DNA of 64,000 bases from Gemella haemolysans ATCC 10379. GTDB lineage: Bacteria; Bacillota; Bacilli; Staphylococcales; Gemellaceae. The translations under genes were made by a program, and so were the position numbers. The notes under the pieces were generated by a model, which did not search any database, had not been told where the DNA came from, and saw only the letters and a list, made by a program, of their open reading frames with translations. This document shows, in pieces, positions 15,555 to 25,432 of this stretch; position 1 is the stretch's first letter; each line of letters starts with the position of its first letter. The stretch spans positions 124,001 through 188,000 of the forward strand of contig NZ_ACDZ02000009.1 in assembly GCF_000173915.1 (NCBI RefSeq), written 5' to 3'.

Positions 15555-18500
15555 TTAGTTTTTATCGTTTTTACGACGTCTTCCAGCAAGTAATCCTCCT
15601 AGGATTGCCATTCCTAATCCTGCTAATCCAGTATTAGTTTCAGTTGTACCTGTATTTGCTAAACGTTTTGGTTGAGGTTTCGGCTTAGCTACAGTTACTT
15701 TTCTGAAGATGTGACGTACATTTCCATCTTTATCAACAACTGTTCTTACGAACTCGTATCCTGGGATCTTACCAGCTTCTAGATTTCCGTTTTCAGTTGG
15801 TTTTAATGGATTTCCGTTTTCATCAACCCATGTTGTAGATTTTTCTACTGGAGTTGTAACTTTTTCGTATACGTGCTCGATATCTCCATTTGGAAGTTTC
15901 TTAGTCTCTACGAAGCGGTATCCTGGAATATCTTTCTTCGGTTGATCTCCGTCTTCTGTTGGATAGTTTGGAATTTCGTTTCCTTCTTTATCCTTGAATG
16001 AAGTTTTAACTTTTTCGTATACGTGTTCTACGTCTCCGTTTGGAAGTTTCTTAGTCTCTACGAAGCGGTATCCTGGAATATCTTTCTTCGGTTGGTCTCC
16101 ATCTTCTGTTGGATAGTTTGGAATTTCGTTTCCTTCTTTATCCTTGAATGAAGTTTTAACTTTTTCGTATACGTGTTCTACGTCTCCATTTGGAAGTTTC
16201 TTAGTCTCTACGAAACGGTATCCTGGAATATCTTTCTTCGGTTGGTCTCCGTCTTCTGTTGGGTAGTTTGGAATTTCGTTTCCTTCTTTATCCTTGAATG
16301 AAGTTTTAACTTTTTCGTATACGTGTTCTGTATCTCCATTTGGAAGTTTCTTAGTCTCTACGAAACGGTATCCTGGAATATCTTTCTTCGGATTTGTTCC
16401 TTCTTCAGTAGTTGTTCCTGGAATTACATTTCCATCTTTATCTTTATAAGTTGTTGTAACTTTTTCATAGATGTGTTTTGTATTTCCTTTTGCGTCTACT
16501 TCAGTTTTAACAACTTTGTATCCTGGGATTACTTCAGATGGTGTTTTTCCATCTTTAGATGGAATTAATTCAGTTTCTTTTCCATCTTTACCTACAACTA
16601 CGAATTTAGTATCTGGACGTACTGTTGGAGTATATGTAGCTGTAACTGGTGTTCCGTTCTTATCTACACGTTTAACTGTTACTCCTTTAGCTGTACCTGT
16701 GAATTGTGGTTCTGGAGTGAATGTTACTTTACCGTCTTTATCGATTGTGTAAGTTCCTTCTCCTGGTACTACTTTTGTAGTTGTTCCGTCTTCGAATGTT
16801 GGTGGTACTGTTTCATCGATTGGCACATTAGGATTTCCTGGTTTGAATTCTGGTGTTCCTGTTTGTGGTTGTCCTTTAGGTCCTTCAGATTTCGCAGGTG
16901 TTCCTTCTGGTGTTACTGGTGTAACTGTCGGTGTGTATTTAGCCGTTACTGGTGTTCCGTTCTTATCTACACGTTTAACTGTTACTCCTTTAGCTGTACC
17001 TGTGAATTGTGGTTCTGGAGTGAATGTTACTTTACCGTCTTTATCGATTGTGTAAGTTCCTTCTCCTGGTACTTTCTTCTCAGTTGTTCCATCTTCAAAT
17101 GTTGGCGCTACTGTTTCATCGATTGGTACATTAGGGTTTCCTGGTTTGAATGTTGGTGTTCCCTCTTGTTTTGCACCTTGGATTCCTGTTGATTCTGCAG
17201 GTGTTCCTTCTGGTGTTACCGGTGTAACTGTCGGTGTGTATTTAGCCGTTACTGGTGTTCCGTTCTTATCTACACGTTTAACTGTTACTCCTGTTCCTTT
17301 TCCTGTGAATGTTTTCTCAGGTGTGAATGTTACAGTTCCATCTGGATTTACTTTGTAAGTTCCTTCTCCTGGAATTGTCTTAGTTGTTGATCCATCTTCG
17401 AATGTTGCTGGTACTTCATCATCCATTGGTACTTCTGGGTTACCTGGTTTGAATGTTGGTTTTCCAGTTTGTTCTTTTCCTTGGATATCTGTTGTTTCTG
17501 CAGGTGTTCCTTCTGGTGTTACTGGTGTAACTGTTGGTGTGTATTTAGCCGTTACTGGTGTTCCGTTCTTATCTACACGTTTAACTGTTACTCCTGTTCC
17601 TTTTCCTGTGAATGTTTTCTCTGGAGTGAACGTTACAGTTCCGTCTGGTGCTACTGTGTATGTTCCTTCTCCTGGAATTACTTTTTCTTTTGAACCATCT
17701 TCGAATGTTGCTGGCACTTCATCATCCATTGGTACTTCTGGGTTTCCTGGTTTGAATTCAGGTTTTCCTGTTTGTTCTTTACCTTGGATATCTGTTGTTT
17801 CAGCTGGCTCAGCTGTTGGTGTTACCGGTGTAACTGTTGGTGTGTAAGTCGCTGATGTTGGTGTTCCATTCTTATCTTTAACTTGTACTGTCGCTGGATC
17901 TGGTGTTCCTACGAAGTCTTTATTTGGTGTGAATGTTACTTTCCCTGTTGTTGGATCAATTGTGTATGTTCCAATTTGTTTTCCATCTTTTGTTGCTGGA
18001 ATTGTTGTATCTGTAACAGGTTTTCCATCTACTACGAATTGAGCTGGTTGCTCTGGTGTAATTGTGATTGGCGCTGTTTCATCACCCTGAGTGAACGTTG
18101 GTGTTCCTTCTTGTGTTTTACCTTGGATGTCTGTTGTTTTAGCTGGCTCAGCCGTTGGTGTAACTGGCGTTACTGTTGGTGTGTAAGTAGTTTCTACTTT
18201 TGTTCCGTTAGTATCTTTAGCTACAACTTTCGCTGGATCTGGTGTTCCTGTGAAGTCTTTGTTTGGTTGGAATGTGATTACTCCTGTTGTTGGATCAATT
18301 GTGTATGTTCCAACTTCTTTTCCATCTTTAAGCGCTGGCATTGTTGTTACTTCGTTACCACTTGGATCTACTAGTTTAACTGTAGATTTGTCGATTGGCG
18401 CTACTTCGTCACCTTTTTTGAACATTGACTCAGTTTCTTGAGTTTGAGGTTGTCCTTGTTTTCCAGTTGTTTCTTTTGGTTCAGCTGTTGGTGTAACTGG

Positions 18501-21500
18501 CGTTACTGTTGGTGTATATGTTGCTGTAGCTGGTGTTCCATTCTTATCTTTTACTTCTACTGTTGCTGGATCTGGTGTTCCTGTGAAGTCTTTATTTGGT
18601 TTGAATGTAACTAATCCAGTTGTTGGATCGATTGTATACTTACCAATTTCTTTTCCATCTTTTGTTGCTGGAATTTCTGTTGAATCTACTGGTTGTCCAT
18701 TTACCACGAATTTAGCTGGTTGCTCTGGTGTAATTGTGATTGGAGCTGTTTCATCACCTTGTGTAAATGTTGGTTTTCCTGCTTGTTCTTGACCTTGTTT
18801 ACCTTCAGGTGTAACTGGTGTTCCTGTCGGTGTTACTGCTGTTACTTCTGGAGTATATTTACCTTTTGAAGTAACTGGAACTTTGTTTCCTTCTGAATCA
18901 GTTGCTGTTACTGATACTTGTACATTAACACCTTTAGCTTTTCCTGTAAATGTTGGAAGTGGTTCAAATGTTACTACACCTGTTGCTGGATCGATTGAGT
19001 ATGTTCCTTCTCCATCAACTATCACTTTACCTTCAGCATTAGCTCCTTCTAACGAGTATGCAGCTGTTGTCCAGTCTACGTTTGTTCCATCTAATGTATT
19101 ATCTGTATTATTTAATTCAGAGAAACGATCTTTTCCTGATTTAGATGTTTGTGGTTGTCCTTGTTTTCCTGTAGTTTCATCTGCAGATGGTGCAATTCCA
19201 TATACAGTTGGTGTATATGCATTTTCTACCGCTACTGTCACTGGATTTCCTGACTCATCATTAAATGTTACATCAGCCGCTACTGTTACCGGATTTGCAG
19301 TTCCTACAAATCCTTCTACTGGAGTGAACGTTACTTCACCTGTATTTGAATCTACAGTGTATGTTCCTTCTGCAGTTGTTAATGAGGCAACTTTTGCTCC
19401 TGTTTTTGGATCTACTAGTTTGTAATTTGATACTGTAGTTCCTTCTTTTCCATCATTGAAATTGTCTGCCATTGAGTCAGTTTGTTTTTGACCTTGAGCT
19501 CCTGATGATTTTTCTGGTTCTGTTACTACAATGTAGTAAGTTGTTTCTGCTACTGCGTCTTCTGTAACTTCACCAGCATCTGTTCCATCTACTGTTGGAG
19601 TTGTTACAACACCGTTTGAGTCTACTGCGCTTGCTGTTACTTTGTAACGTCCTTTTTGAGATAATACATAAGCGTTAGCTTTAGCTAGGTTTGCTTCTGC
19701 AGCTGTTTTCAGAGCTGTACGTGCAGTTTCTACTGCTTTTTCAGCTTCTAAAGCTGCAGCACGTGTTGACTCTACTTCAGTATCTTTTGTTGCAAGATTT
19801 GCTTTAGCTGTTGCTAATTGCGCTTCTACAGATGTTTTAAACTCTTTAACTTGCGCAAGTTTTCTCTCTGCTAATTCTTGAGCTGTTGTCGAGATCGAAC
19901 GTAGTTTTAAATTATCCAATGCTTTTTGCGCGTCACCTTCTATTCTTGAAGCACGATCTAATAGTTCTTGAAGACGAGCTAATTCATTTTGTGTATCTTG
20001 TTGTTCTTTTATCGCTGTTGCTGCCGCTTTTGTTTTTTCTGCAGCTGTACGTTGTGCTGTGATATAAGCAGTTTCTTCAGCTTGAGCTCCATCAAAATTA
20101 GTTACTGTTCCATCTGGTGCAGTTACTGTTACTTTTGTTTTGATAGTATCAGAATCTGTTGCTGATGTTTTATCATCGATTGTATCTGCGAATGCTACGT
20201 TTGCCTTAGTTGATTTAACTAAGTCTACTGATGTATCTTTTGCTTCTGAATAACTTGTTGAAGTCCCTGTTGGTTTAGCATTTTGAATTGATGCTACGTC
20301 TGTCGAAATTGCTTCACGGTATGCTACATATCCTTTGAATCCTGATTCTGTCTCAATTTCCCAACCAGCATTTGATTTTTTAGCTGTTACTGCTGAACCG
20401 TCAGAAGATGTCCATTGGTTTGTTAATGAATCGTAACTTACTGTAACTACCATTCCTTGTTCTGAAGATGTGTGATCTTTTTTAACTAGTGTCTCTGTAC
20501 GTGTAACGGCTCCTACTGCAGTTACCTCACCTTTTTTACGGATTTCAGCAATTTTATCTACTAGTGTTGCCGCTGAAGATGTTGCACTCCATGTACGTTC
20601 AAATTCATAAACAATGAATTTAACATCACCATTTGCTTGAGCATCTGTATAAACACGACGTTCAATAAGAGTTGATGTACCGTTATTATTATCTTTTAAT
20701 TCGTAAGCTTTTTCAAGAGGTAACGTATATTTACCTGTTGCACTGTTAAATACCGCTTTATGAGTATTATTTGCTGCATCAGTTACCATAGCAAATTCAC
20801 GTTGAATATTCGCTTTAACCTTATCAGTTGTTGCTTTCGCTACAATATTATCCACACCTACATATTTAGTAGATTCCGGTGTTACAGTTAAGTTAACAGT
20901 TGAATCACCTGTTGCAGATGCTGCTGCTAATACCGCACCTTCTTGTACCGCTGTATTAGTAGTACCTGCAGCTACTGTCCAGTTTCCATCTTTAACTACA
21001 AGTTTTGTAACTGTTCCATCTGGCATTGTAATTTCAGCTTTGTTAGCTCCTTTTGAAATTGTCACAGGTACATTTGTTGCGTAAGCTTCAACATTCTTAA
21101 CAGTTATCTTAGGTGCTACTGCAATTGTAATATTTTCATGAGCTTCTTGACCATACATATTCCAATCCATATTTGTTGCATTGGTTGTATTATTGTAGTC
21201 TTTCGCATAAACAGCTGTTGTGAAAATCCCAGCTTCACTTGCTGTTCCAGTAATCAACCCTGTCTTAGGATCATAATTTAATCCTGGTACAACATCATTT
21301 ATTGGAGTTTTACTTCCCGTATAATTACCATTTAAAGCAGTATGAGCTGTGACTGTTTGTGGGGCATTTCGAGTTTCTCGATTATATTCTGTAGTAAGTA
21401 CAGTTCCATCTACTGCAGTGAATGATGCTTGTCGGTCATTTGCCGCAGCTGTTGCTGACCCTGCTATTATCCTTTCACCATTTCGAGTATAGTTTGCTCG

Positions 21501-22991
21501 ATTATCTCTAGTCATACCATCATTATCAACATATTTAATATCATGACTAACTTGATCGCCTATAGTTACTAGTTTTGATGACCCTTGAATAAGTGGTGCA
21601 GATGAATCTTGCCATCCAACCCAACCTGCTGTTAAGTTACGAAAATCCACTGCTTGAGTAGAACCATCTGGTTTAGTAACAGTAACTTTGTAACGCATGT
21701 CATAAACACCATTTTGAAGGGTTGATGCCGCATATCCCTCTACTGTATCTGAGTTTGCATTATACACAGTACCAGGAACCATATTAGTAAGTACTATATC
21801 TGTAATACTATACCCTGCCGCTTTTGCTGCATCAGATAAACTAAATCTTTTCTTCACATCTGTAATATATACATAGTGATTTCCTTGTTCATAAGTATAA
21901 CCATAGATTTCTGTAGCTATGTATTCATACGCTCCTCCAGATCCCCATATTGTATTCCCATTAGCACGACCTGTAGGGCGAATTTTACCTTTCCATAGTT
22001 CTGCTTCGCGTCCAAGTTTCTGAGCTTCTGTTTTTGACAGAGGAATATCAGTACGACCACTTATCCCTGCTTTTCCACTATTAGATGCAAGAACCTCAGT
22101 GTTTTCAGATTGATATCCATGAACATAAATTTTATAATTCTGATTTCCATCTAAAATTTGATAAGATTTACCTGTAGAACCAAGAAATTCACCATTTTCT
22201 TTTCTTAGTTCTTTAGAAGCAGCTGTATACCCTTCATTAGCTGAAAGAGCTACTCCGTATTTACCATCACGGCGAACACCTGCATTTTCTAACTCAGAGT
22301 ATACTGCTTTAATAGAGTTTCCAAGTTCTTCTAGGCTTCTAGCGATTTGTTCTTTTGTTGTTTCATCATTACCAAGTAATTCGTTAGCTACTTTGATAAC
22401 TTCTTCATTTTTAGCTACAGCTTTTTCTACAGCTGGTTTTGCTTCTAATTTAACTTCATTTTTACGAATTGCTTCTTTAGCAAGTACGTTTGTTACTTCT
22501 GCTTCTGAAGTTACTTGAGTTAATTCTTTTTTAGCTTCTTTAACTTCTGCTGTTTGTTTTTCTTCAGATTTCGCTTTAGCTTCGTCTTTTTTAGCTTCTT
22601 CTTTCGCTGCTACTGCAGTTGCTTCTGACTCTGCTACTGCTTTAGTTAATACATTAAGTGTTGTTACTTTTGCATTAACTTCGTCTTGAGTAGCATCAGC
22701 TTTTTCGAATACTTCTTTTGCTTTCGCTAATTCTTCACGAGCTGTTTTTAATACAGCTTCATCAGCATTTTTAGCTGCTTTTAATTTTTGCTCTAAGCTA
22801 TCAATGTTTGCTTTTAGAGCTGTTTTATCAGCTGCTTTTGTTTCAGGAGTTTCTGCCCCTACTTTTGCTGCTACTGCTGCAGAAACACTTTCTTTAGTGT
22901 TTTCTACTTTCGCTGTTTTTTCTACAGCTTTAGGTGCTTCTTCTTTTACACCTGCATTTGTTGCGTTATCCTCAGTTGTGTTGTTTGACAC
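15555..22991 (-). CDS. CshA-type fibrillar adhesin, LANTG-anchored, N-terminus disrupted
   Basis: From the first ordinary start (GTG, 22991) this is 2478 residues. A YSIRK signal peptide is encoded in frame upstream to 23135 but has no start codon (see 22992-23147). Domains: an Ala/Lys/Glu helical region (1-240); a globular adhesive region (about 240-690); a further globular stretch; a coiled-coil rich segment (about 1020-1160); about 10 CshA-type fibril repeats ending YTPTVTPVTP; six IPGYRFVETKKLPNGD-type repeats, three nearly identical over 150-base units; and the sorting signal RLANTG (2443-2448) with a hydrophobic stretch and RRRKNDKN. CshA fibrils in oral streptococci bind fibronectin and other bacteria. 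If translation truly starts at 22991 the protein would not be exported. The SD and YSIRK segment show it was once intact. Confidence 0.88.
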   Translation of the reverse strand: MSNNTTEDNATNAGVKEEAPKAVEKTAKVENTKESVSAAVAAKVGAETPETKAADKTALKANIDSLEQKLKAAKNADEAVLKTAREELAKAKEVFEKADATQDEVNAKVTTLNVLTKAVAESEATAVAAKEEAKKDEAKAKSEEKQTAEVKEAKKELTQVTSEAEVTNVLAKEAIRKNEVKLEAKPAVEKAVAKNEEVIKVANELLGNDETTKEQIARSLEELGNSIKAVYSELENAGVRRDGKYGVALSANEGYTAASKELRKENGEFLGSTGKSYQILDGNQNYKIYVHGYQSENTEVLASNSGKAGISGRTDIPLSKTEAQKLGREAELWKGKIRPTGRANGNTIWGSGGAYEYIATEIYGYTYEQGNHYVYITDVKKRFSLSDAAKAAGYSITDIVLTNMVPGTVYNANSDTVEGYAASTLQNGVYDMRYKVTVTKPDGSTQAVDFRNLTAGWVGWQDSSAPLIQGSSKLVTIGDQVSHDIKYVDNDGMTRDNRANYTRNGERIIAGSATAAANDRQASFTAVDGTVLTTEYNRETRNAPQTVTAHTALNGNYTGSKTPINDVVPGLNYDPKTGLITGTASEAGIFTTAVYAKDYNNTTNATNMDWNMYGQEAHENITIAVAPKITVKNVEAYATNVPVTISKGANKAEITMPDGTVTKLVVKDGNWTVAAGTTNTAVQEGAVLAAASATGDSTVNLTVTPESTKYVGVDNIVAKATTDKVKANIQREFAMVTDAANNTHKAVFNSATGKYTLPLEKAYELKDNNNGTSTLIERRVYTDAQANGDVKFIVYEFERTWSATSSAATLVDKIAEIRKKGEVTAVGAVTRTETLVKKDHTSSEQGMVVTVSYDSLTNQWTSSDGSAVTAKKSNAGWEIETESGFKGYVAYREAISTDVASIQNAKPTGTSTSYSEAKDTSVDLVKSTKANVAFADTIDDKTSATDSDTIKTKVTVTAPDGTVTNFDGAQAEETAYITAQRTAAEKTKAAATAIKEQQDTQNELARLQELLDRASRIEGDAQKALDNLKLRSISTTAQELAERKLAQVKEFKTSVEAQLATAKANLATKDTEVESTRAAALEAEKAVETARTALKTAAEANLAKANAYVLSQKGRYKVTASAVDSNGVVTTPTVDGTDAGEVTEDAVAETTYYIVVTEPEKSSGAQGQKQTDSMADNFNDGKEGTTVSNYKLVDPKTGAKVASLTTAEGTYTVDSNTGEVTFTPVEGFVGTANPVTVAADVTFNDESGNPVTVAVENAYTPTVYGIAPSADETTGKQGQPQTSKSGKDRFSELNNTDNTLDGTNVDWTTAAYSLEGANAEGKVIVDGEGTYSIDPATGVVTFEPLPTFTGKAKGVNVQVSVTATDSEGNKVPVTSKGKYTPEVTAVTPTGTPVTPEGKQGQEQAGKPTFTQGDETAPITITPEQPAKFVVNGQPVDSTEIPATKDGKEIGKYTIDPTTGLVTFKPNKDFTGTPDPATVEVKDKNGTPATATYTPTVTPVTPTAEPKETTGKQGQPQTQETESMFKKGDEVAPIDKSTVKLVDPSGNEVTTMPALKDGKEVGTYTIDPTTGVITFQPNKDFTGTPDPAKVVAKDTNGTKVETTYTPTVTPVTPTAEPAKTTDIQGKTQEGTPTFTQGDETAPITITPEQPAQFVVDGKPVTDTTIPATKDGKQIGTYTIDPTTGKVTFTPNKDFVGTPDPATVQVKDKNGTPTSATYTPTVTPVTPTAEPAETTDIQGKEQTGKPEFKPGNPEVPMDDEVPATFEDGSKEKVIPGEGTYTVAPDGTVTFTPEKTFTGKGTGVTVKRVDKNGTPVTAKYTPTVTPVTPEGTPAETTDIQGKEQTGKPTFKPGNPEVPMDDEVPATFEDGSTTKTIPGEGTYKVNPDGTVTFTPEKTFTGKGTGVTVKRVDKNGTPVTAKYTPTVTPVTPEGTPAESTGIQGAKQEGTPTFKPGNPNVPIDETVAPTFEDGTTEKKVPGEGTYTIDKDGKVTFTPEPQFTGTAKGVTVKRVDKNGTPVTAKYTPTVTPVTPEGTPAKSEGPKGQPQTGTPEFKPGNPNVPIDETVPPTFEDGTTTKVVPGEGTYTIDKDGKVTFTPEPQFTGTAKGVTVKRVDKNGTPVTATYTPTVRPDTKFVVVGKDGKETELIPSKDGKTPSEVIPGYKVVKTEVDAKGNTKHIYEKVTTTYKDKDGNVIPGTTTEEGTNPKKDIPGYRFVETKKLPNGDTEHVYEKVKTSFKDKEGNEIPNYPTEDGDQPKKDIPGYRFVETKKLPNGDVEHVYEKVKTSFKDKEGNEIPNYPTEDGDQPKKDIPGYRFVETKKLPNGDVEHVYEKVKTSFKDKEGNEIPNYPTEDGDQPKKDIPGYRFVETKKLPNGDIEHVYEKVTTPVEKSTTWVDENGNPLKPTENGNLEAGKIPGYEFVRTVVDKDGNVRHIFRKVTVAKPKPQPKRLANTGTTETNTGLAGLGMAILGGLLAGRRRKNDKN

Positions 22992-23147
22992 TTCTTCAGA
23001 TGCTTGAGCTACTGCTCCAGCTCCTAAGAAAATACTCGCACCGATTACTACTGATGCTGTACCAACTTTGAATTTTTTGATAGAATATGATTCTACTTTT
23101 GTACCTTCTTTAGTGGTTTTTAAGTACTTATTATTTTTTCCTCCTTT
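22992..23147 (-). pseudogene. SD and YSIRK signal-peptide segment lacking a start codon
   Basis: In frame with the CshA-type adhesin, codons at 23135-22992 read NNKYLKTTKEGTKVESYSIK and on through KKFKVGTASVVIGAS to AQASEE, a textbook YSIRK signal. A strong SD (AAAGGAGG, 23147-23140) precedes it, followed by AAAAAATAATAAGTAC. No ATG, GTG or TTG occurs in this frame before GTG 22991. Insertion of one G (ATAATAAG to ATGAATAAG) would restore ATG-AAT-AAG with about 6-base SD spacing. A single-base deletion in the start codon is the simplest reading; an assembly or read error is the main alternative. Confidence 0.75.
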
Positions 23148-23880
23148 GGTATATCTTTTTAACTTCTTCAGTGATAACTCTCACCTAGGGTCAATATTAT
23201 GTAGAAATTATAATGAAAAACACAAAAAATATAACAGAATTTTTTATATTTTCTAAATAGTTTCTATACACAATACTTTCCCAAAATACAAATTAAATAT
23301 ATACTCTTAATTTTACTAATTTGTATATACATTTTACTGATTTTGAAATTTTTATTGATTTCATTTACTATATTACCAAAATTTATTATATTATGTCTAT
23401 TTAAAACCTTGTTAACATGTTCTAATAATTCTTAAATCAGTGTATTTTTTATTAATTTTTCAATACTCTCTATCGCCAACGAAACCCTATCCATACCCCA
23501 TAAAAGTTGTCTAACCAACTCTGCCTCGTTATATAAAACTCTAAAATTCAAGTCAATTATTTTAAAAAATTTTTTCTATATTTTTTAAAAAATAGAAAAA
23601 TTTACTTAGAAATTACAGTTAACAATATATATTTAGAAATTCTACAAAAACAACATCTACTACATATATGTAAGGATTTATGATGATTTTCATTTTCAAT
23701 TAAAACACATTTAAAATAACTTGAAAATCAATAATTTTTTACTTAAAATATACTCTAAAAAACCTTAAATATATTTACTATTCTAAAAGATCACTCTACA
23801 TATGAGCTCAAATCCATACATTCTATACAATTTCCCCTTATACTATGAACTTCTTCCCCCTTACTATGAACTTGTTACTA
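23148..23880. other. Long AT-rich non-coding region between divergent genes
   Basis: There is no credible gene. It includes the upstream region of the CshA-type adhesin, a small hairpin around 23567-23605 (arms AAATTTTT...AAAAATTT) and a series of 11-base-phased TTAAAA-type motifs at about 23698-23775. A near-duplicate TACTATGAACTT occurs twice around 23840-23875. Confidence 0.4.
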
Positions 23881-23909
23881 TTGACCTAGTGCTAGTCGTA
23901 TGTTAGAAT
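23881..23909 (+). promoter_or_regulatory. Strong candidate promoter with embedded inverted repeat
   Basis: TTGACC (23881-23886), a 17-base spacer and TAGAAT (23904-23909) on the + strand. The spacer holds GACCTAG-TG-CTAGTC, an imperfect inverted repeat overlapping the -35. The DUF1963 gene begins 220 bases downstream and nothing lies between, so this is either its promoter with a long leader or a relic of a lost gene. Confidence 0.5.
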
Positions 23910-24132
23910 GAAGGCGTGGAGCTACATACATTAAAATCTTGACAAATGTATAATAGAGTTTATTAAAAAAATTAGATTAACGACAATAAAGCAAGCACTT
24001 TTAGTTTAATCACTTAAAAAACTTTCCACAAATTTATAACAACAATAATCGATAAAGTATTGACAGTTTATAAACTTAAACTGTTTTTCAAACAAGACTA
24101 CTAAATTACAAACATGTATACCGGAGGGTTTT

Positions 24133-24966
24133 ATGATTACAATCGAAGATATCAATAAGGTAATAGAAAAAATAAAAAACGAGAACACAAAAGAGTACAT
24201 TAGCATTTCTATCAATGGAGATAGAGGTCTTAATGTTAAAACTAGTAAATTCGGGGGAGTCCCTTACATCGCACAAGATACTGAGGTACCGGTAGATGCA
24301 GAAGGAAATCAACTTGCACTACTAGCTCAAATCAACTGTACTGAACTTCCAGAAAATGATATTTATCCTAAAGAAGGATTACTGCAATTCTGGATTTCAC
24401 GCGATGATTCTTTCGGATTATTTTCTAAAGGAACTAATGTTGTAAAATACATCAAAGATATAGATGAAAACATAACAAACGGAGATGTACTAAGTAAGTA
24501 TCATCTTCCTAGTGAAGACAACGACGAGGAATATTCTCCATTCCAAGAAAGGGATGCATCATTTGCATTAACATTCAACAAAGGAACTTCAACAATTACA
24601 GCTACGGACTTCTTATTCGAAGATATCGCAAAAGACGCTATCCGAGAGTTATTCCCAGAGGAACAAGTAGAAGATTTATACGAAGACCTTGATAGTGAGG
24701 TTTATGAAAAACTATTTAAAGCATTCGAGGGAGTTAAACACGCTATCGGCGGTTATCCAACATTCGTTCAATGGGATCCTCGTGACCCTGAGAATAAAGA
24801 AGCATACAATACAATGTTACTTCAAATAGAAAGTGAATGGGATCCTAATACAAAAGACAATCTTATTATGTGGGGCGATTCAGGAGTTGCAAACTTCTTT
24901 ATAAACAAAGAAAAATTAGCAAACTTAGACTTCGAAGATGTACTATTCAACTGGGATTGTTGTTAA
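24133..24966 (+). CDS. DUF1963 (YwqG-like) protein
   Basis: This 277-residue soluble acidic protein has the DUF1963 pattern: KFGGVPYIAQDTEVP near residue 40, LALLAQINCTELP at about 62, GLLQFWISRDDSFG at about 82, GGYPTFVQWDPR at about 210 and LLQIESEW near 233. YwqG-like proteins are widespread cytoplasmic proteins without a proven biochemical role. The SD (GGAGGG) and ATG are clear. It is the only + strand housekeeping-type gene among minus-strand adhesin genes and has its own terminator. Confidence 0.85.
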   Translation: MITIEDINKVIEKIKNENTKEYISISINGDRGLNVKTSKFGGVPYIAQDTEVPVDAEGNQLALLAQINCTELPENDIYPKEGLLQFWISRDDSFGLFSKGTNVVKYIKDIDENITNGDVLSKYHLPSEDNDEEYSPFQERDASFALTFNKGTSTITATDFLFEDIAKDAIRELFPEEQVEDLYEDLDSEVYEKLFKAFEGVKHAIGGYPTFVQWDPRDPENKEAYNTMLLQIESEWDPNTKDNLIMWGDSGVANFFINKEKLANLDFEDVLFNWDCC

Positions 24967-25080
24967 TTAAGACTCTCTCAAATTCGGAGCACAGAGAAAA
25001 ATAAGAAATGAGACTTAGACAACAATTTGTTGCTTATATTTTCTATTATTTAATACACTACCTTACTTAATGAAATATTC

Positions 25081-25121
25081 AAAAGGACAGAGAGTAAAAA
25101 TTTACTTTCTGTCCTTTTTTG
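25081..25121 (+). terminator. Intrinsic terminator of the DUF1963 gene
   Basis: AGGACAGAGAGTAAA pairs with TTTACTTTCTGTCCT with a two-base loop and one mismatch, followed by T6 on the + strand. Confidence 0.8.
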
Positions 25122-25146
25122 GGAGTATATATTTGATTATAATTTT

Positions 25147-25245
25147 TTAGATACCCATAACATTCTCCAAACCACAACATGGACAAGTTGGATAACCAAA
25201 ATCTTGACTATCAGCCTCAAAATAACTATATAGTAATTCTCTTAT
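25147..25245 (-). pseudogene. Possible remnant of a CPCC zinc-ribbon protein
   Basis: A 32-codon minus-strand frame between stops reads RELLYSYFEADSQDFGYPTC and ends in the CPCCGLENVMGI segment. The CPCCG cluster recalls Cys-rich CPCC proteins. There is no start codon or SD, so it is at most a C-terminal fragment. The rest of 24967-25432 contains only the terminator at 25081-25121. Confidence 0.3.
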
Positions 25246-25432
25246 TTATTAATCTCTATTTTTTACCTTTATTATTTTAAACCTTATCGCTTCAAATTTT
25301 AGACTCTTTGTAAAATTAGATATTGGAATTTTTTCCATATCCCGAATTTAATGTACAAGCAAAATAAACCTCTTTCGGAATTTTATTTTTGAGTTATTTT
25401 CGTGTTTTCAAACTACATAATATAATTTAAAC

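Noticed and set aside
16471-19425. Several + strand ORFs rich in Cys/Trp/Phe or Val/Thr/Pro
   Set aside because: They are frame shadows of the CshA-type repeats on the minus strand.
23881-23909. MerR-type operator in the promoter upstream of the DUF1963 gene
   Set aside because: The spacer is 17 bases rather than the 19-20 typical of MerR promoters, and the inverted repeat is imperfect and off-centre. I keep it only as a promoter.
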